A model generated the notes under the pieces. The model saw only the letters and a list, made by a program, of their open reading frames with translations, was not told the origin of the DNA and did not search any database. A DNA stretch of 64,000 bases, taken from NCBI GenBank assembly GCA_035048815.1, contig JAUCBN010000024.1:6880001-6944000 (forward strand), written 5' to 3'. The position numbers and the translations under genes were made by a program. The stretch comes from Abelmoschus esculentus (lineage: Eukaryota > Streptophyta > Magnoliopsida > Malvales > Malvaceae). This document shows positions 14,907 to 27,113 of the stretch, piece by piece; positions within the stretch are counted from its first letter, which is position 1, and every line of letters starts with the position of its first letter.

Positions 14907-15965
14907 TGATGCGATGAAAACGTGCATGTCTAAATGGGCTTTATTGAGATTCCGTTCGAATTTTAACCGAGTAAAAAGCTGAAAATTCGAGATTAATCTG
15001 TATAATTTTGTTGAAAAGCCTATAATTAACTATTTGAACTCATAAAATTTAGTTTAATAAAATTTTGTTTTCGTTTTGATGTGATTAAAATGTGCATGAC
15101 TAAATGGGCTTTATAGAGATTCCGTTCGAATTTTAACTGAGTAAAAAGCTAAAAATTTGAGATTAATCTGTATAATTTTTTTCAAAAGCCTATAATTAAC
15201 TATTTGAACTCCTAAAATTTAATTTAATAACATTTGGTTGTCGTTTTGATGCGATTAATACGAGCATGTCTAAATGTGCTCTATAGGGAATCCGTTCGAA
15301 ATGTAACCGAGTAAAAACCTTAAAATTTGAGATTAATATGTATAATTTTGTTCGAAAGCCTATAATTAAATATTTAAACTCATAAAATTTGATTTAATAA
15401 CATTTGGTTGTCGTTTTGTTGGGATTAAAACGTGCATGTCTAAATGGGCTTTATATAGATTCCGTTCTAATTATAACCGAGTAAATTTCTGAAAATTTAT
15501 GATTAATCTTTATAGTTTTGTTGGGATTAAAACGTGCATGTCTAAATGGGCTTTATAGAGATTCCGTTCTAATTATAACCGAGTAAATTTCTGAAAATTT
15601 ATGATTAATTTGTATAATTTTGTTCAAAAGCTAATAATTAAATATTTGGAATCATAAAATTTTATTAAAATAAAATTTGGTTGTCGTTTTTATGCGATTA
15701 AAATGTGCATGTCTAAATGGGCTTCATTGAGATTCCGTTCGAATTTTAACCGAGTAAAAAGTTGAAAATTTGAGATTAATCTGTATAATTTTGTTAAAAA
15801 GACTATAATTAACTATTTGAACTCATAAAATTTAATTTAATAACATTTGGTTGTCGTTTTGATGCGATTAATACGAGTATGTCTAAATATGCTCTATAGA
15901 CAATCCGTTCGAATTTTAACCGAGTAAAAACCTTAAAATTTGAGATTAATCTGTATAATTTTGTT
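14907..15965 (+). repeat. Duplicated block in 170-bp array, copy 2
   Basis: Second copy of the block at 12,420-13,480 with the same private variants. A more diverged third copy occupies about 16,530-17,450, again carrying CTATAGGGAATCC, GAAATGTAACC and the shortened GTTTTGTTGGGATT monomer. Confidence 0.85.
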
Positions 15966-18900
15966 CAAAAGCCCATAATTAATATTTCAACTCATAAAAT
16001 TTGATTTAATAACATTTGGTTGTCGTTTTGTGGGGATTAAAACGTGCATGTCTAAATGGGCTTTATAGAGATTCCGTTCTAATTATAACCGAGTAAATTT
16101 CTGAAAATTTAAGATTAATCTGTATAATTTTGTTCAAAAGCTAATAATTAATTATTTGAAATCATAAAATTTGATTTTAATAAAATTTGGTTATCATTTT
16201 GATGCTATTAAAACGTGCATGTCTAAATGGGCTTTATAGAGATTCCGTTCGAATTTTAACCAAGTAAAAAGTTGAAAATTTAAGATTAATCTGTATAATT
16301 TTGTTCAAAAGACTATAATTAACTATTTGAACTGATAAAATTTAATTTAATAACATTTGGTTGTCGTTTTGATGTGATTAATACGAGCATGTCTAAATAA
16401 GCTCTATATAGAATTCATTCGAATTTTAACCGAGTAAAAACTTTAAAATTTGAGATTGATCTGTATAATTTTGTTCAAAAGCTAATAATTAAATATTTGA
16501 AATCATAAAATTTGATTTTAATAAAATTTGGTTGTCGTTTTAATGCGATGAAAACGTTCATGTCTAAATGGGCTATATTGAGATTCCGTTCGAATTTTAA
16601 CCGAGTAAAAATCTGAAAATTCGAGATTAATCTGTATAATTTTGTTCAAAAGCCTATAATTAACTATTTGAACTCATAAAATTTAATTTAATAAAATTTG
16701 GTTGTCGTTTTGATGCGATTAAAACGTACATATCTAAATGGGCTTTATAGAGATTCCGTTCGAATTTTAACCAAGTCAAAAGCTTAAAATTTGAGATTAA
16801 TCTGTATAATTTTGTTCAAAATCCTATAATTAACTATTTGAACTCCTAAAATTTAATTAAATAAGATTTGGTTGTCGTTTTGATGCGATTAATACGAGCA
16901 TGTCTAAATGTGCTCTATAGGGAATCCGTTCGAAATGTAACCGAGTAAAAATCTTAAAATTTGAGATTAATCTGTATAATTTTGTTCAAAAGCCTATAAT
17001 TAAATATTTAAACTCATAAAATTTGATTTAATAACATTTGGTTGTCGTTTTGTTGGGATTAAAACGTGCATGTCTAAATAGGCTTTATAGAGATTCCGTT
17101 CTAATTATAACCGAGTAAATTTCTGAAAATTTATGATTAATCTGTATAGTTTTGTTGGGATTAAAACGTGCATGTCTAAATGGGCTTTATAGAGATTCCG
17201 TTCTAATTATAACCGAGTAAATTTCTGAAAATTTATGATTAATTTGTACAATTTTGTTCAAAAGATAATAATTAAATATTTGGAATCATAAAATTTTATT
17301 TTAACAACATTTGGTGGTCGTTTTGATGCGATTAAAATGTGCATGTCTAAATGGGCTTTATTGAGATTCCGTTCGAATTTTAACCAAGTAAAAAGTTGAA
17401 AATTTCAGATTAATCTATATAATTTTGTTAAAAAGACTATAATTAACTATTTGAACTCATAAAATTTAATTTAATAACATTTGGCTTTCGTTTTGATGCG
17501 ATTAAAACGAGCATTTCCAAATATGCTCTATAGAGAATCCGTTCGAATTTTAACCGAGTAAAAACCTTAAAATTTGAGATTAATCTTTATAATTTTGTTC
17601 AAAAGCCCATAATTAAATATTTCAACTCATAAAATTTGATTTAATAATATTTGGTTGTCGTTTTGTTGGGATTAAAATGTGCATGTCTAAATGGGCTTTA
17701 TAGAGATTCCGTTCTAATTTTAACCGAGTAAAATTCTGAAAATTTCAGATTAATCTGTATAATTTTGTTCAAAAGCTAATAATTAATTATTTGAAATCAT
17801 AAAATTTGATTTTAATAAAATTTGTTTGTCGTTTTGATGCGATTAAAACGTGCATGTTTAAATAGGCTTTATAGAGATTCCTTTCGAATTTAACCGAGTA
17901 AAAAGCTGAAAATTTGAGATTAATCTGTATAATTTTGTTCAAAAGCCTATAATTAACTATTTGAACTCATAAAATTTAATTTAATAACATTTGGCTTTCG
18001 TTTTGATGCGATTAATACGAACATGTCTAAATATGCTCTATAGAGAATCCTTTCGAATTTTAACCGAGTAAAAATATTAAAATTTGAGATTAATCTGTAT
18101 AATTTTGTTCAAAAGCCCATAATTAAATATTTCAACTCATAAAATTTGATTTAATAACATTTAGTTGTCGTTTTGTTGGGATTAAAACGTGCATGTCTAA
18201 ATGGGCTTTATAGAGATTCCGTTCTAATTATAACCGAGTAAAATTCAGTAAATTTCATATTAGTCTATTTAATTTTGTTCAAAAGCTAATAATTAAATAT
18301 TTTAAATCATAAAATTTGATTTTAATAAAATTTGATTGTCGTTTTGATGCGATTAAAACGAGCATGTCTAAATGGGCTTTATAGAGATTCCGTTCGAATT
18401 TTAACCGAGTAAAAAGCTAAAAATTTGAGATTAATCTGTATAATTTTGTTCAAAATCCCATAATTAAATTTTTCAACTCATAAAATTTGATTTAATAACA
18501 TTTGGTTGTCGTTTTGTTGGAATTAAAACGTGCATGTCTAAATGGGCTTTATAGAGATTCCGTTCTAATTATAACCGAGTAAATTTCTGAAAATTTAAGA
18601 TTAATCTGTATAATTTTGTTCAAAAGCTAATAATTAATTATTTGAAATCATAAAATTTTGTTTTAATAAAATTTGATTGTCGTTTTGATGTGATTAAAAC
18701 GTGCATGTTTAAATGGGCTTTATAGAGATTCCTTTCGAATTTTAACCGAGTAAAATGCTGAAAATTTGAGATTAATCTGTATAATTTTGTTCAAAAGCCT
18801 ATAATTAACTATTTGAACTCATAAAATTTAATTTAATAACATTTGGCTTTCGTTTTGTTGTGATTAATACGAGCATGTCTAAATATGCTCTATAGAGAAT

Positions 18901-21900
18901 CCTTTCAAATTTTAACCGAGTAAAAACCTTAAAATTTGAGATTAATCTGTATAATTTTGTTCAAAAGACCATAATTAAATATTTCAACTCATAAAATTTG
19001 ATTTAATAACATTTAGTTGTCGTTTTGTTGGGATTAAAACGTGCATATCTAAATGGGCTTTGTAGAGATTCCGTTCTAATTTTAACCGAGTAAAATTCTG
19101 TAAATTTCATATTAGTCTGTTTAATTTTGTTCAAAAGATAATAATTAAATATTTGAAAGCATAAAATTTGATTTTAATAAAATTTGATTGTAGTTTTGAT
19201 GCGATTAAAACGTGCATGTCTAAATGGGCTTTATAGAGATTCCGTTCGAATTTTAACCGAGTAAAAAGCTGAAAATTTGAGATTAATCTGTATAATTTTG
19301 TTCAAAATCCCATAATTAAATTTTTCAACTCATAAAATTTGATTTAATAACATTTGGTTGTCGTTTTGTTGGAATTAAAACGTGCATGTCTAAATGGGCT
19401 TTATAGAGATTCCGTTCTAATTATAACCGAGTAAATTTCTGAAAATTTAAGATTAATCTCTGTAATTTTGTTCAAAAGCTAATAATTAATTATTTGAAAT
19501 CATAAAATTTGATTTTAATAAAATTTGGTTTTTGTTTTGATGCTATTAAAACGTGCATGTCTAAATGGGCTTTATAGAGATTCCGTTCGAATTTTAACTG
19601 AGTAAAAAGCTGAAAATTTGAGATTAATCTGTATAATTTTGTTCAAAAGCCTATAATTAACTATTTGAACTCATAAAATTTAATCTAATAACATTTCGTT
19701 GTCGTTTTGATGTGATTAATACGAGCATGTCTAAATGTGCTCTATAGAGAATCCGTTCGAATTTTAACCGAGTAAAAACATTAAAATTTGAGATTAATCT
19801 GTATAATTTTGTTCAAAAGCCCCAAATTAAATATTTAAACTCATAAAATTTGATTTAATAACATTTGGTTGTCGTTTTGTTGGGATTAAAACGTGCATGT
19901 CTAAATGGGCTTTATAGAGATTCCGTTTTAATTTTAACCGAGTAAAATTCTAAAAATTTCAGATTAATCTTTAAAATTTTGTTCAAAAGCTAATAATTAA
20001 ATATTTGGAATCATAAAATTTGATTTTAATAAAATTTAGTTCTCATTTTGATTCCATTAAAACGTGCATGTCTAAATGGGCTTTATAGAGATTCCGTTTG
20101 AATTTTAACCGAGTAAAAAGCTGAAAATTTGAGATTAATCTGTATAATTTTTTTCAAAAGCCTATAATTAACTATTTGAACACATAAAATTTAATTTAAT
20201 AACATTTGGTTGTCGTTTTGATGCGATTAATATGAGCATGTCTAAATGTGCTCTATAGAGAATCCGTTCAAATTTTAACCGAGTAGAAACCTTAAAATTT
20301 GAGATTAATCTGTATAATTTTTTTCAAAAGCCCATAATTAAATATTTAAACTTGTAAAATTTGATTTAATAACATTTGGTTGTCGTTTTGTTGGGATTAA
20401 AACGTGTATGTCTAAATTGGTTTTATAGAGATTCCGTTCTAATTTTAACCGAGTAAAATTCTGAAAACTTCAGATTAATCTGTATAATTTTGTTCAAAAG
20501 CTAATAATTAAATATTTGAAATCATAAAATTTGATTTTAATAAAATTTGGTTGTCGTTTTGATGCGATTAAAACGTGCATGTCTAAATGGGCTTTATAGA
20601 GATTCCGTTCGAATTTTAATCGAGTAAAAAGCAGAAAATTTGAGATTAATCTGTATAATTTTGTTCAAAAGCCTATAATTTACTATTTGAACACATAAAA
20701 TTTAATTTAATAACATTTGGTTGTCGTTTTGATGCGATTAATACGAGCATGTCTAAATGTGCTCTATAGAGAATCCGTTCGAATTTTAACCGATTAAAAT
20801 CTTAAAATTTGAGATTAATCTGTATAGTTTTGTTGAAAAGTCCCTAATTAAATATTTAAACTCATAAAATTTGATTTAATAACATTTGGTTGTCGTTTTG
20901 TTGGGATTAAAACGTGCATGTCTAAATGGGCTTTATAGAGATTCCGTTTTAATTTTAACCGAGTAAAATTCTGAAAATTTCAGATTAATCTTTAAAATTT
21001 TGTTCAAAAGCTAATAATTAAATATTTGGAATCATAAAATTTGATTTTAATAAAATTTGGTTATCATTTTGATTCCATTAAAACGTGCATGTCTAAATGG
21101 ACTTTATAGAGATTCCGTTCGAACTTCAACCGAGTAAAAAGCTGAAAATTTGAGATTAATCTGTATAATTTTGTTCAAAAGCCTATAATTAACTATTTAA
21201 ACACATAAAATTTGATTTAATAACATTTGGTTGTCGTTTTGATGCGATTAATACGAGCATGTCTAAATGTGCTGTATAGAGAATACGTTCGAATTTTAAC
21301 CGAGTAGAAACCTTAAAATTTGAGATTAATCTGTATAATTTTTTTCAAAAGCCCATAATTAAATATTTAAACTCGTAAAATTTGATTTAATAACATTTGA
21401 TTATCGTTTTGTTGGGATTAAAACGTGCATGTCTAAATTGGTTTTATAGAGATTTCGTTCTAATTTTAACCGAGTAAAATTCTGAAAACTTCAGATTAAT
21501 CTGTATAATTTTGTTCAAAAGCTAATAATTAAATATTTGAAATCATAAAATTTGATTTTAATAAAATTTGGTAGTCGTTTTGATGCGATTAAAACGTGCA
21601 TGTCTAAATGGGTTTTATAGAGATTCTGTTTGAATTTTAACCGAGTAAAAAGCTGAAAATTTGAGATTAATCTGTATAATTTTTTTCAAAAGCCTATAAT
21701 TAACTATTTCAACTCATAAAATTTAATTTAATAGCATTTGGTTGTTGTTTTGATGCGATTAATACGAGCATGTCTAAATGTGCTCTATAGAGAATCCGTT
21801 CGAATTTTAACCAAGTAAAAACCTTAAAATTTGAGATTAATCTGTATAATTTTGATCAAAAGCCCAAAATTAAATATTTAAACTCATAAAATTTGATTTA

Positions 21901-23645
21901 TTAACATTTTGTTGTCGTTTTGTTTGGATTAAAACGTGTATATCTAAATGGGCTTTATAGAGATTCCGTTTTAATTTTAACCGAGTAAAATTCTGAAAAT
22001 TTCAGATTAATCTGTATAATTTTGTTCTAAGGCTAATAATTAAATATTTTGAATTATAAAATTTTATTTTAATAAAATTTGGTTGTCGTTTTGATGCGAT
22101 TAAAACGTGTATGTCTAAATGGGCCTTATAGAGATTCCGTTCGAATTTTAACCGAGTAAAAAGCAGAAAATTTGAGATTAATCTGTATAATTTTGTTCAA
22201 AAGCCTATAATTTACTATTTGAACTCATAAAATTTAATTCAATAACATTTGGTTGTCGTTTTGATGCGATTAATACGAGCATGTCTAAATATGCTCTATA
22301 GAGAATCCGTTCGAATTTTAACCGATTAAAATCTTAAAATTTGAGATTAATCTGTATAGTTTTGTTCAAAAGCCCCTAATTAAATATTTAAACTCATAAA
22401 ATTTGATTTAATAACATTTGGTTGTCGTTTTGTTGGGATTAAAACGTGCATGTCTAAATGGGCTTTATAGAGATTCCGTTTTAATTTTAACCGAGTAAAA
22501 TTCTGAAAATTTCAGATTAATCTTTAAAATTTTGTTCAAAAGCTAATAATTAAATATTTGGAATCATAAAATTTGATTTCAATAAAATTTGGTTATCATT
22601 TTTATTCCATTAAAACGTGCATGTCTAAATCGGCTTTATAGAGGTTCCGTTCGAATTTTAACCGAGTAAAAAGCTGAAAATTTGAGATTAATCTGTATAA
22701 TTTTGTTCAAAAGCCTATAATTAACTATTTGAACACATAAAATTTAATTTAATAACATTTGGTTGTCGTTTTGATGCTATTAATACGAGCATGTCTAAAT
22801 GTGTTCTATAGAGAATCCGCTCGAATTTTAACCGAGTAGAAACCTTAAAATTTGAGATTAGTCTGTATAATTTTGTTCAAAATATAATAATTAAATATTT
22901 AAACTCATAAAATTTGATTTAATAACATTTGGTTGTTGTTTTGTTGGGATTAAAACGTGCATGTCTAAATGGGCTTTATAGAGATTCCGTTCTAATTTTA
23001 ACCGAGTAAAATTCTGAAAGTTTCAGATTAATCTGTATAATTTTGTTCAAAATATAATAATTAAATATTTGAAATCATTAAATTTGATTCTAATAAAATT
23101 TGGTTGTCGTTTTGACGCGATTTGATGCGATTAATACGAGCATGTCTAAATGTGCTTTATAGAGAATCATAAATTTTTTTTCAAAAGCTAATAATTAAAT
23201 ATTTGAAATCATAAAATTTGATTTTAATAAAATTTAGTTGTCGTTTTGATGCGATTAAAACGTGCATGTGTAAATGGGCTTTATAGAGATTTCGTTCGAA
23301 TTTTAACCGAGTAAAAACCTTAAAATTTGAGATTAATCTGTATAATTTTGGTCAAAATATAATAATTAAATATTTAAACTCATAAAATTTGATTTAATAA
23401 CATTTGGTTGTCGTTTTGTTAGGATTAAAATGTGCATGTCTAAATGGGCTTCAAAGAGATTTTGTTCTAATTTTAACCGAGTAAAATTCTGAAAATTTCA
23501 GATTAATCTGTATAATTTTGTTCAAAATATAATAATTAAATATTTGAAATCATAAAATTTGATTCTAATAAAATTTGGTTGTCATTTCGACGCGATTTGA
23601 TGCGATTAATACAAGCATGTCTAAATGTGCTCTATAGAGAATCAT

Positions 23646-23997
23646 AAAATTTAATCCCTTTTCATTTTTTTATATTGTTGGTTCCTAGTTCATATAACTA
23701 GAGGGTCGCAATCCATTAGCCTTTCACCCAAGTCACGATTTAAAAACTGTTAAGGAACGGGTATTCACATTTTAGTGTTGGTTCCTCCTTTGTTTACACC
23801 GCACCATCAATTACATTTCATCTTTTCATTTTCATCAACCATACATCCATATTTTCCATACTTCATCCTAAACACAACAATCAACTTATCATCATTCCAT
23901 TGTCGTATCATCTTGGAATCATATCAATTACTTACTAGAATCATGATCGGGCAATCACATATACAAATGCGGATATTCTGCAACCGGATTCATATCA
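23646..23997 (+). repeat. 5' LTR remnant (right end) of element B
   Basis: Resembles the right end of the element C LTR: both share a TGTTGATT/TGTTGGTTCCT word, ACTAGAGGGTC, a GATCGGGCAA/GATCGGTCAA word and the terminal CATATCA. Only about 350 bp remain, the left part having been replaced by the 170-bp satellite. The end at 23,997 is set by CATATCA followed by the primer site. Confidence 0.75.
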
Positions 23998-23999
23998 AT

Positions 24000-24012
24000 T
24001 GGTAATCAGAGC
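24000..24012 (+). promoter_or_regulatory. Primer binding site, initiator tRNA-Met type, extra A (element B)
   Basis: TGGTAATCAGAGC lies 2 bases after the LTR end. The usual plant site complementary to the 3' end of initiator tRNA-Met is TGGTATCAGAGC. This copy has one extra A after TGGTA, exactly as in element A. Confidence 0.8.
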
Positions 24013-24464
24013 ATTGGCGATTCAGTAAGCATTTTGTTTTTTTCTCTATCTCGGATTAAAAAACAAAAAAATTGAAAAAATATTGAAAAAAAAAATCCAA
24101 AATCTCAAAAAAAAAAATTCAAGAGGGAGGGATCATATCTTAAAAGTGAAAAAAAGGTTTGGGTTGTATTTTTATCACATTTTCTTCAGATTCTTATTTT
24201 ATCTTTTTTTACCATCCATTTGCTACCTATTTCTTGATTTCTTTTCCTAACCATTTTGTTTTAGCCGAATTCCACAAAGAAAGCTTGTTAAGCCTTTAGT
24301 AAGTTCTCTACGGACTTAGAAAAGAGAGCAAGAGTGGTAAAAGGCAAGAGTGTGCATTAAGGGGAAAAGCCTATCCCGAGAGAAACACGAGTGTGAGTGC
24401 ATTTTCTTTGGAGTGGAAAGGTAAGGATTTGTGTTGGTAAGGTTTAATTTTTTTTTATCTAATC
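24013..24464 (+). other. Untranslated leader of element B
   Basis: Non-coding leader between primer site and gag, A-rich around 24,060-24,115. It carries two blocks shared with elements A and C: GAGTGGTAAAAGGCA at 24,332-24,346 and a 19-base block ending in ACACGAGTG at 24,375-24,393. Such conservation upstream of gag would fit a packaging, dimerisation or splice signal; the function is inferred. Confidence 0.65.
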
Positions 24465-26156
24465 ATGTCACAAAGATCTGGTCACAGTGGTGAAGGAGTT
24501 CCCAATTTGCAAAATCAAGCATTGCTACAAGCAATGGCAAAGATGATTCAACAGCAATTGGAGACCTTATTAGAACGAATTGATCAACTTGAAATTTCAC
24601 AAGCTTATCATGGTAATGAGGAGTATCATCCTGAAGGGGATGATGATGTGCATGAACTTGATCAATCATCCCAACATAGTATGGCACAACAAGGCCAAAG
24701 AGCACGTCCATGAGTGGATGATAATCTCAGCAACATCAAAATTACCATTCCTCCTTTTCAAGGAAGAACGGATCCAGAAGCATACCTCGCATGGGAAAAG
24801 AAGGTTGAACACATCTTTGAGTTTCATAACTATTCAGAGCTTAAAAAGGTAAAACTCGCAGCCATTGAGTTTACGGATTATGCACTTATATGGTGGGATC
24901 AATTGACATCTAGCAGGAGACGCAATGGTGAACATCCTATTTCTACTTGGAATGAGATGAAAGCTGTGAAGCGTAGAAGATTCATTCCAACTCACTACCA
25001 TAGAGAGTTGTTTAACAAGCTTCAAAACCTTACACAAGGCAATCGTAGTGTTGAGGATTATTATAAAGACATGGAAGTAGCCATGATCCGAGCCAACATT
25101 GATGTGGATCGAGAAGCCACTATGGCAAGGTTTCTATCTGGTCTTGATCCTAACATTGTAGCCATTGTTGAGTTGCAACATTACATGGAAATAGAAGACA
25201 TGGTTCATATGGCCATGAAGGTGGAGAAGCAACTCAGAAGGAAAGGTGCACCCCGAGTCTTTGGAGGTTCTACTTCTAAATGGGGGCAAAGTAACATAAA
25301 AAAGAATCCATCCTTTACTCCTAATGATCGAGCCGGACCATCAAAGAATATCAAAACCATCGTTGAAACCAACAAGGGAAAGAGTCCAGCCATGCCAAAT
25401 CGATCCCGTGATGTACAATGCTTCAAGTGTTTGGGGAGAGGTCACATTGCTAGCCAGTGCCCTAACCGCAACACTATGTTCATCCGTGATGATGGAGAGA
25501 TTGAAACTGACCAAGAGGGGGAGGAGGAGGAGGATAAAGAATTTGAAGAAGAAAAAGAGTTGGAACATGTCGTAGATGGAGAGGTCTTTGTTGTTAAAAG
25601 GAGCCTAAGCATGCAAGCAATTGATGGGGATCAGCAATGCAAGAACATTTTCCATACTCGCTGCCATATTAATGGAAAGGTATGCTTTGTCATTATCGAT
25701 GGTGGTAGTTGCACTAACGTTGCTAGTACTTTAATGGTAGATAAACTTGGCCTAGAAACGACCAAGCATCCACATCCCTACAAGTTGCAGTGGCTTAGTG
25801 ATGGAGGAGAACTTAAAGTGATCAAACAAGTTATTGTGCCTTTTTCCATTGGCAAATACAAAGACGAGGTGTTATGTGATGTTGTGCCAATGCACGCCGG
25901 TCATCTCTTGTTAGGAAGACCATGGCAGTTCGATAGGAGAGTCATACATGATGGCTATACCAATCGGTATACCTTCACCCATGAAGCAAGGAAGATCACT
26001 CTAGCCCCACTTTCACCAAAGCAAGTTCACAAAGATCAACTTCATTTAAGAGAAAGCTTTAAAAAAGCCAAAGAGAGTGATATCAAAATTGAGAGAAGAA
26101 CCAAGGAGAGTGAGGTAACATCCGAGCGAAAAAAGGAGAGAGAAAAAGAAGAATAA
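24465..26156 (+). pseudogene. Gag-protease segment of element B, disrupted
   Basis: Collinear with the N-terminal third of the element A polyprotein: a coiled-coil-like N-terminus (MSQRSGHSGEG, then LLQAMAKMIQQQLETLLERI), the Ty3 gag capsid core with YALIWWDQL, a CX2CX4HX4C zinc knuckle (CFKCLGRGHIASQC, first Cys codon at 25,419) and an aspartic protease with DGGSCTN (Asp codon at 25,698). A TGA at 24,711-24,713 interrupts gag in frame, and a TAA at 26,154-26,156 ends the Lys/Glu-rich linker before reverse transcriptase. The start at 24,465 matches the gag start of element C (MSQ). Confidence 0.9.
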
Positions 26157-26201
26157 AAGAGAGTTAGCATTTTTGCTAAAGAAAAAGAGATAAGAAAGAA
26201 T

Positions 26202-27113
26202 TTGTTTTCGGAAAAGATGATTCTTGTACTTATGTACAAGGAGAGTTATTTAAGCACTAACAATCTTGACCCAAATCTGCCATCTTTTATTGTTTCATTG
26301 TTGCAGGAATATGAAGACCTATTTCTAGAAGAGATTCCAAATGGACTACCTCCAATTCGTGGAATAGAGCATCAAATTGACTTTGTTCCTGGTGCTATCA
26401 TTCCTAACCGACCAGCTTATTGATGTAACCCCGAGGAAACTAAGGAGTTACAAAGGCAAGTTTCAGATTTGATGGAAAAGGGTTATATTAGAGAGAGCCT
26501 TAGTCCTTATGTAGTACTTGTTCTACTTGTGCCTAAGAAAGATGGTACATGGCGCATGTGTGTGGACTGTCGTGCGGTTAACAAAATAACAGTAAAGTAT
26601 CGTCATCCTATTCCACGTTTAGATGATATGCTAGATGAGCTTAGTGGTTCTAAGGTATTCTCTAAGATTGATCTTAAAAGTGGTTACCACCAAATTCGAA
26701 TGCGAGAAGGGGATGAGTGGAAAACTGCATTCAAGACTAAACAAGGATTATATGAGTTGTTGGTTATGCCGTTCGGTCTAACTAATGCACCAAGCACTTT
26801 CATGAGATTAATGAATCACATCCTTAGACAATTCTTAGGTAAGTTTTGTGTAGTGTATTTTGATGATATTCTTATATATAACAAGAGTTTGAGTGAACAT
26901 GTTCAACATCTAAGGTCAGTATTAAATGTTTTGAGAAATGAAAGACTTTATGCTAATCTACAAAAATGCATATTTTGCACTAACAAGGTAGTTTTCCTAG
27001 GTTTTGTTGTGAGTGCAGATGGATTAGAAATTGATAGAGAAAAGGTTAAGGCAATTGAGGAATGGACTAGACCAACACAAGCATTAGCCAAGTTAGAAGC
27101 TTTCATGGTTTAG
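26202..27113 (+). pseudogene. Reverse transcriptase segment of element B, disrupted
   Basis: Same frame as the upstream segment, so the TAA at 26,154 is a plain nonsense mutation. A TGA at 26,421-26,423 stands where element A has the Arg of RPAYRSNPEE. The catalytic core is intact by eye: FSKIDLKSGYHQI and VVYFDDILIY (Asp-Asp codons at 26,862 and 26,865). The frame is lost near 27,090, where VRSFHGLASFYRRF continues in another frame starting at about 27,092. That indicates a small indel. Confidence 0.9.

Larger units (their letters stand above)
8698..23645 (+). repeat. 170-bp satellite array with trimeric higher-order repeat
   Basis: About 88 monomer equivalents of an AT-rich satellite. The anchor TTGTCGTTTTG recurs every 170-171 bp (8,731, 8,901, 9,071, 9,242, 9,412, 9,582 and so on). 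Three monomer classes alternate: A with GATGCGATTAAAACG and a CTATAATTAACTATTTG end; B with GATGCGATTAATACGAG and TGCTCTATAGAGAATCC; C with GTTGGGATTAAAACG, CCGTTCTAATT and an AGCTAATAATTAAATATTTG end. A-B-C forms a unit of about 511 bp, most regular from about 19,350 to 23,000. Hybrid and shortened monomers occur in the left and middle parts, for example a truncated C monomer near 13,030. No transposon interrupts the array. It is unrelated to the 33-bp satellite. Monomer length and HOR structure are typical of plant centromeric satellites, but that role is inferred. Confidence 0.95.

Noticed and set aside
8698..23645. CENP-B-box-like motif in the 170-bp monomer
   Set aside because: The conserved TTGTCGTTTTGATGCGATT block has no convincing match to the CENP-B box consensus.
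23775..24005. 76-codon open frame at the left end of element B
   Set aside because: Lies in LTR sequence that ends at the primer site; no domain, and the homologous element C LTR does not preserve it.
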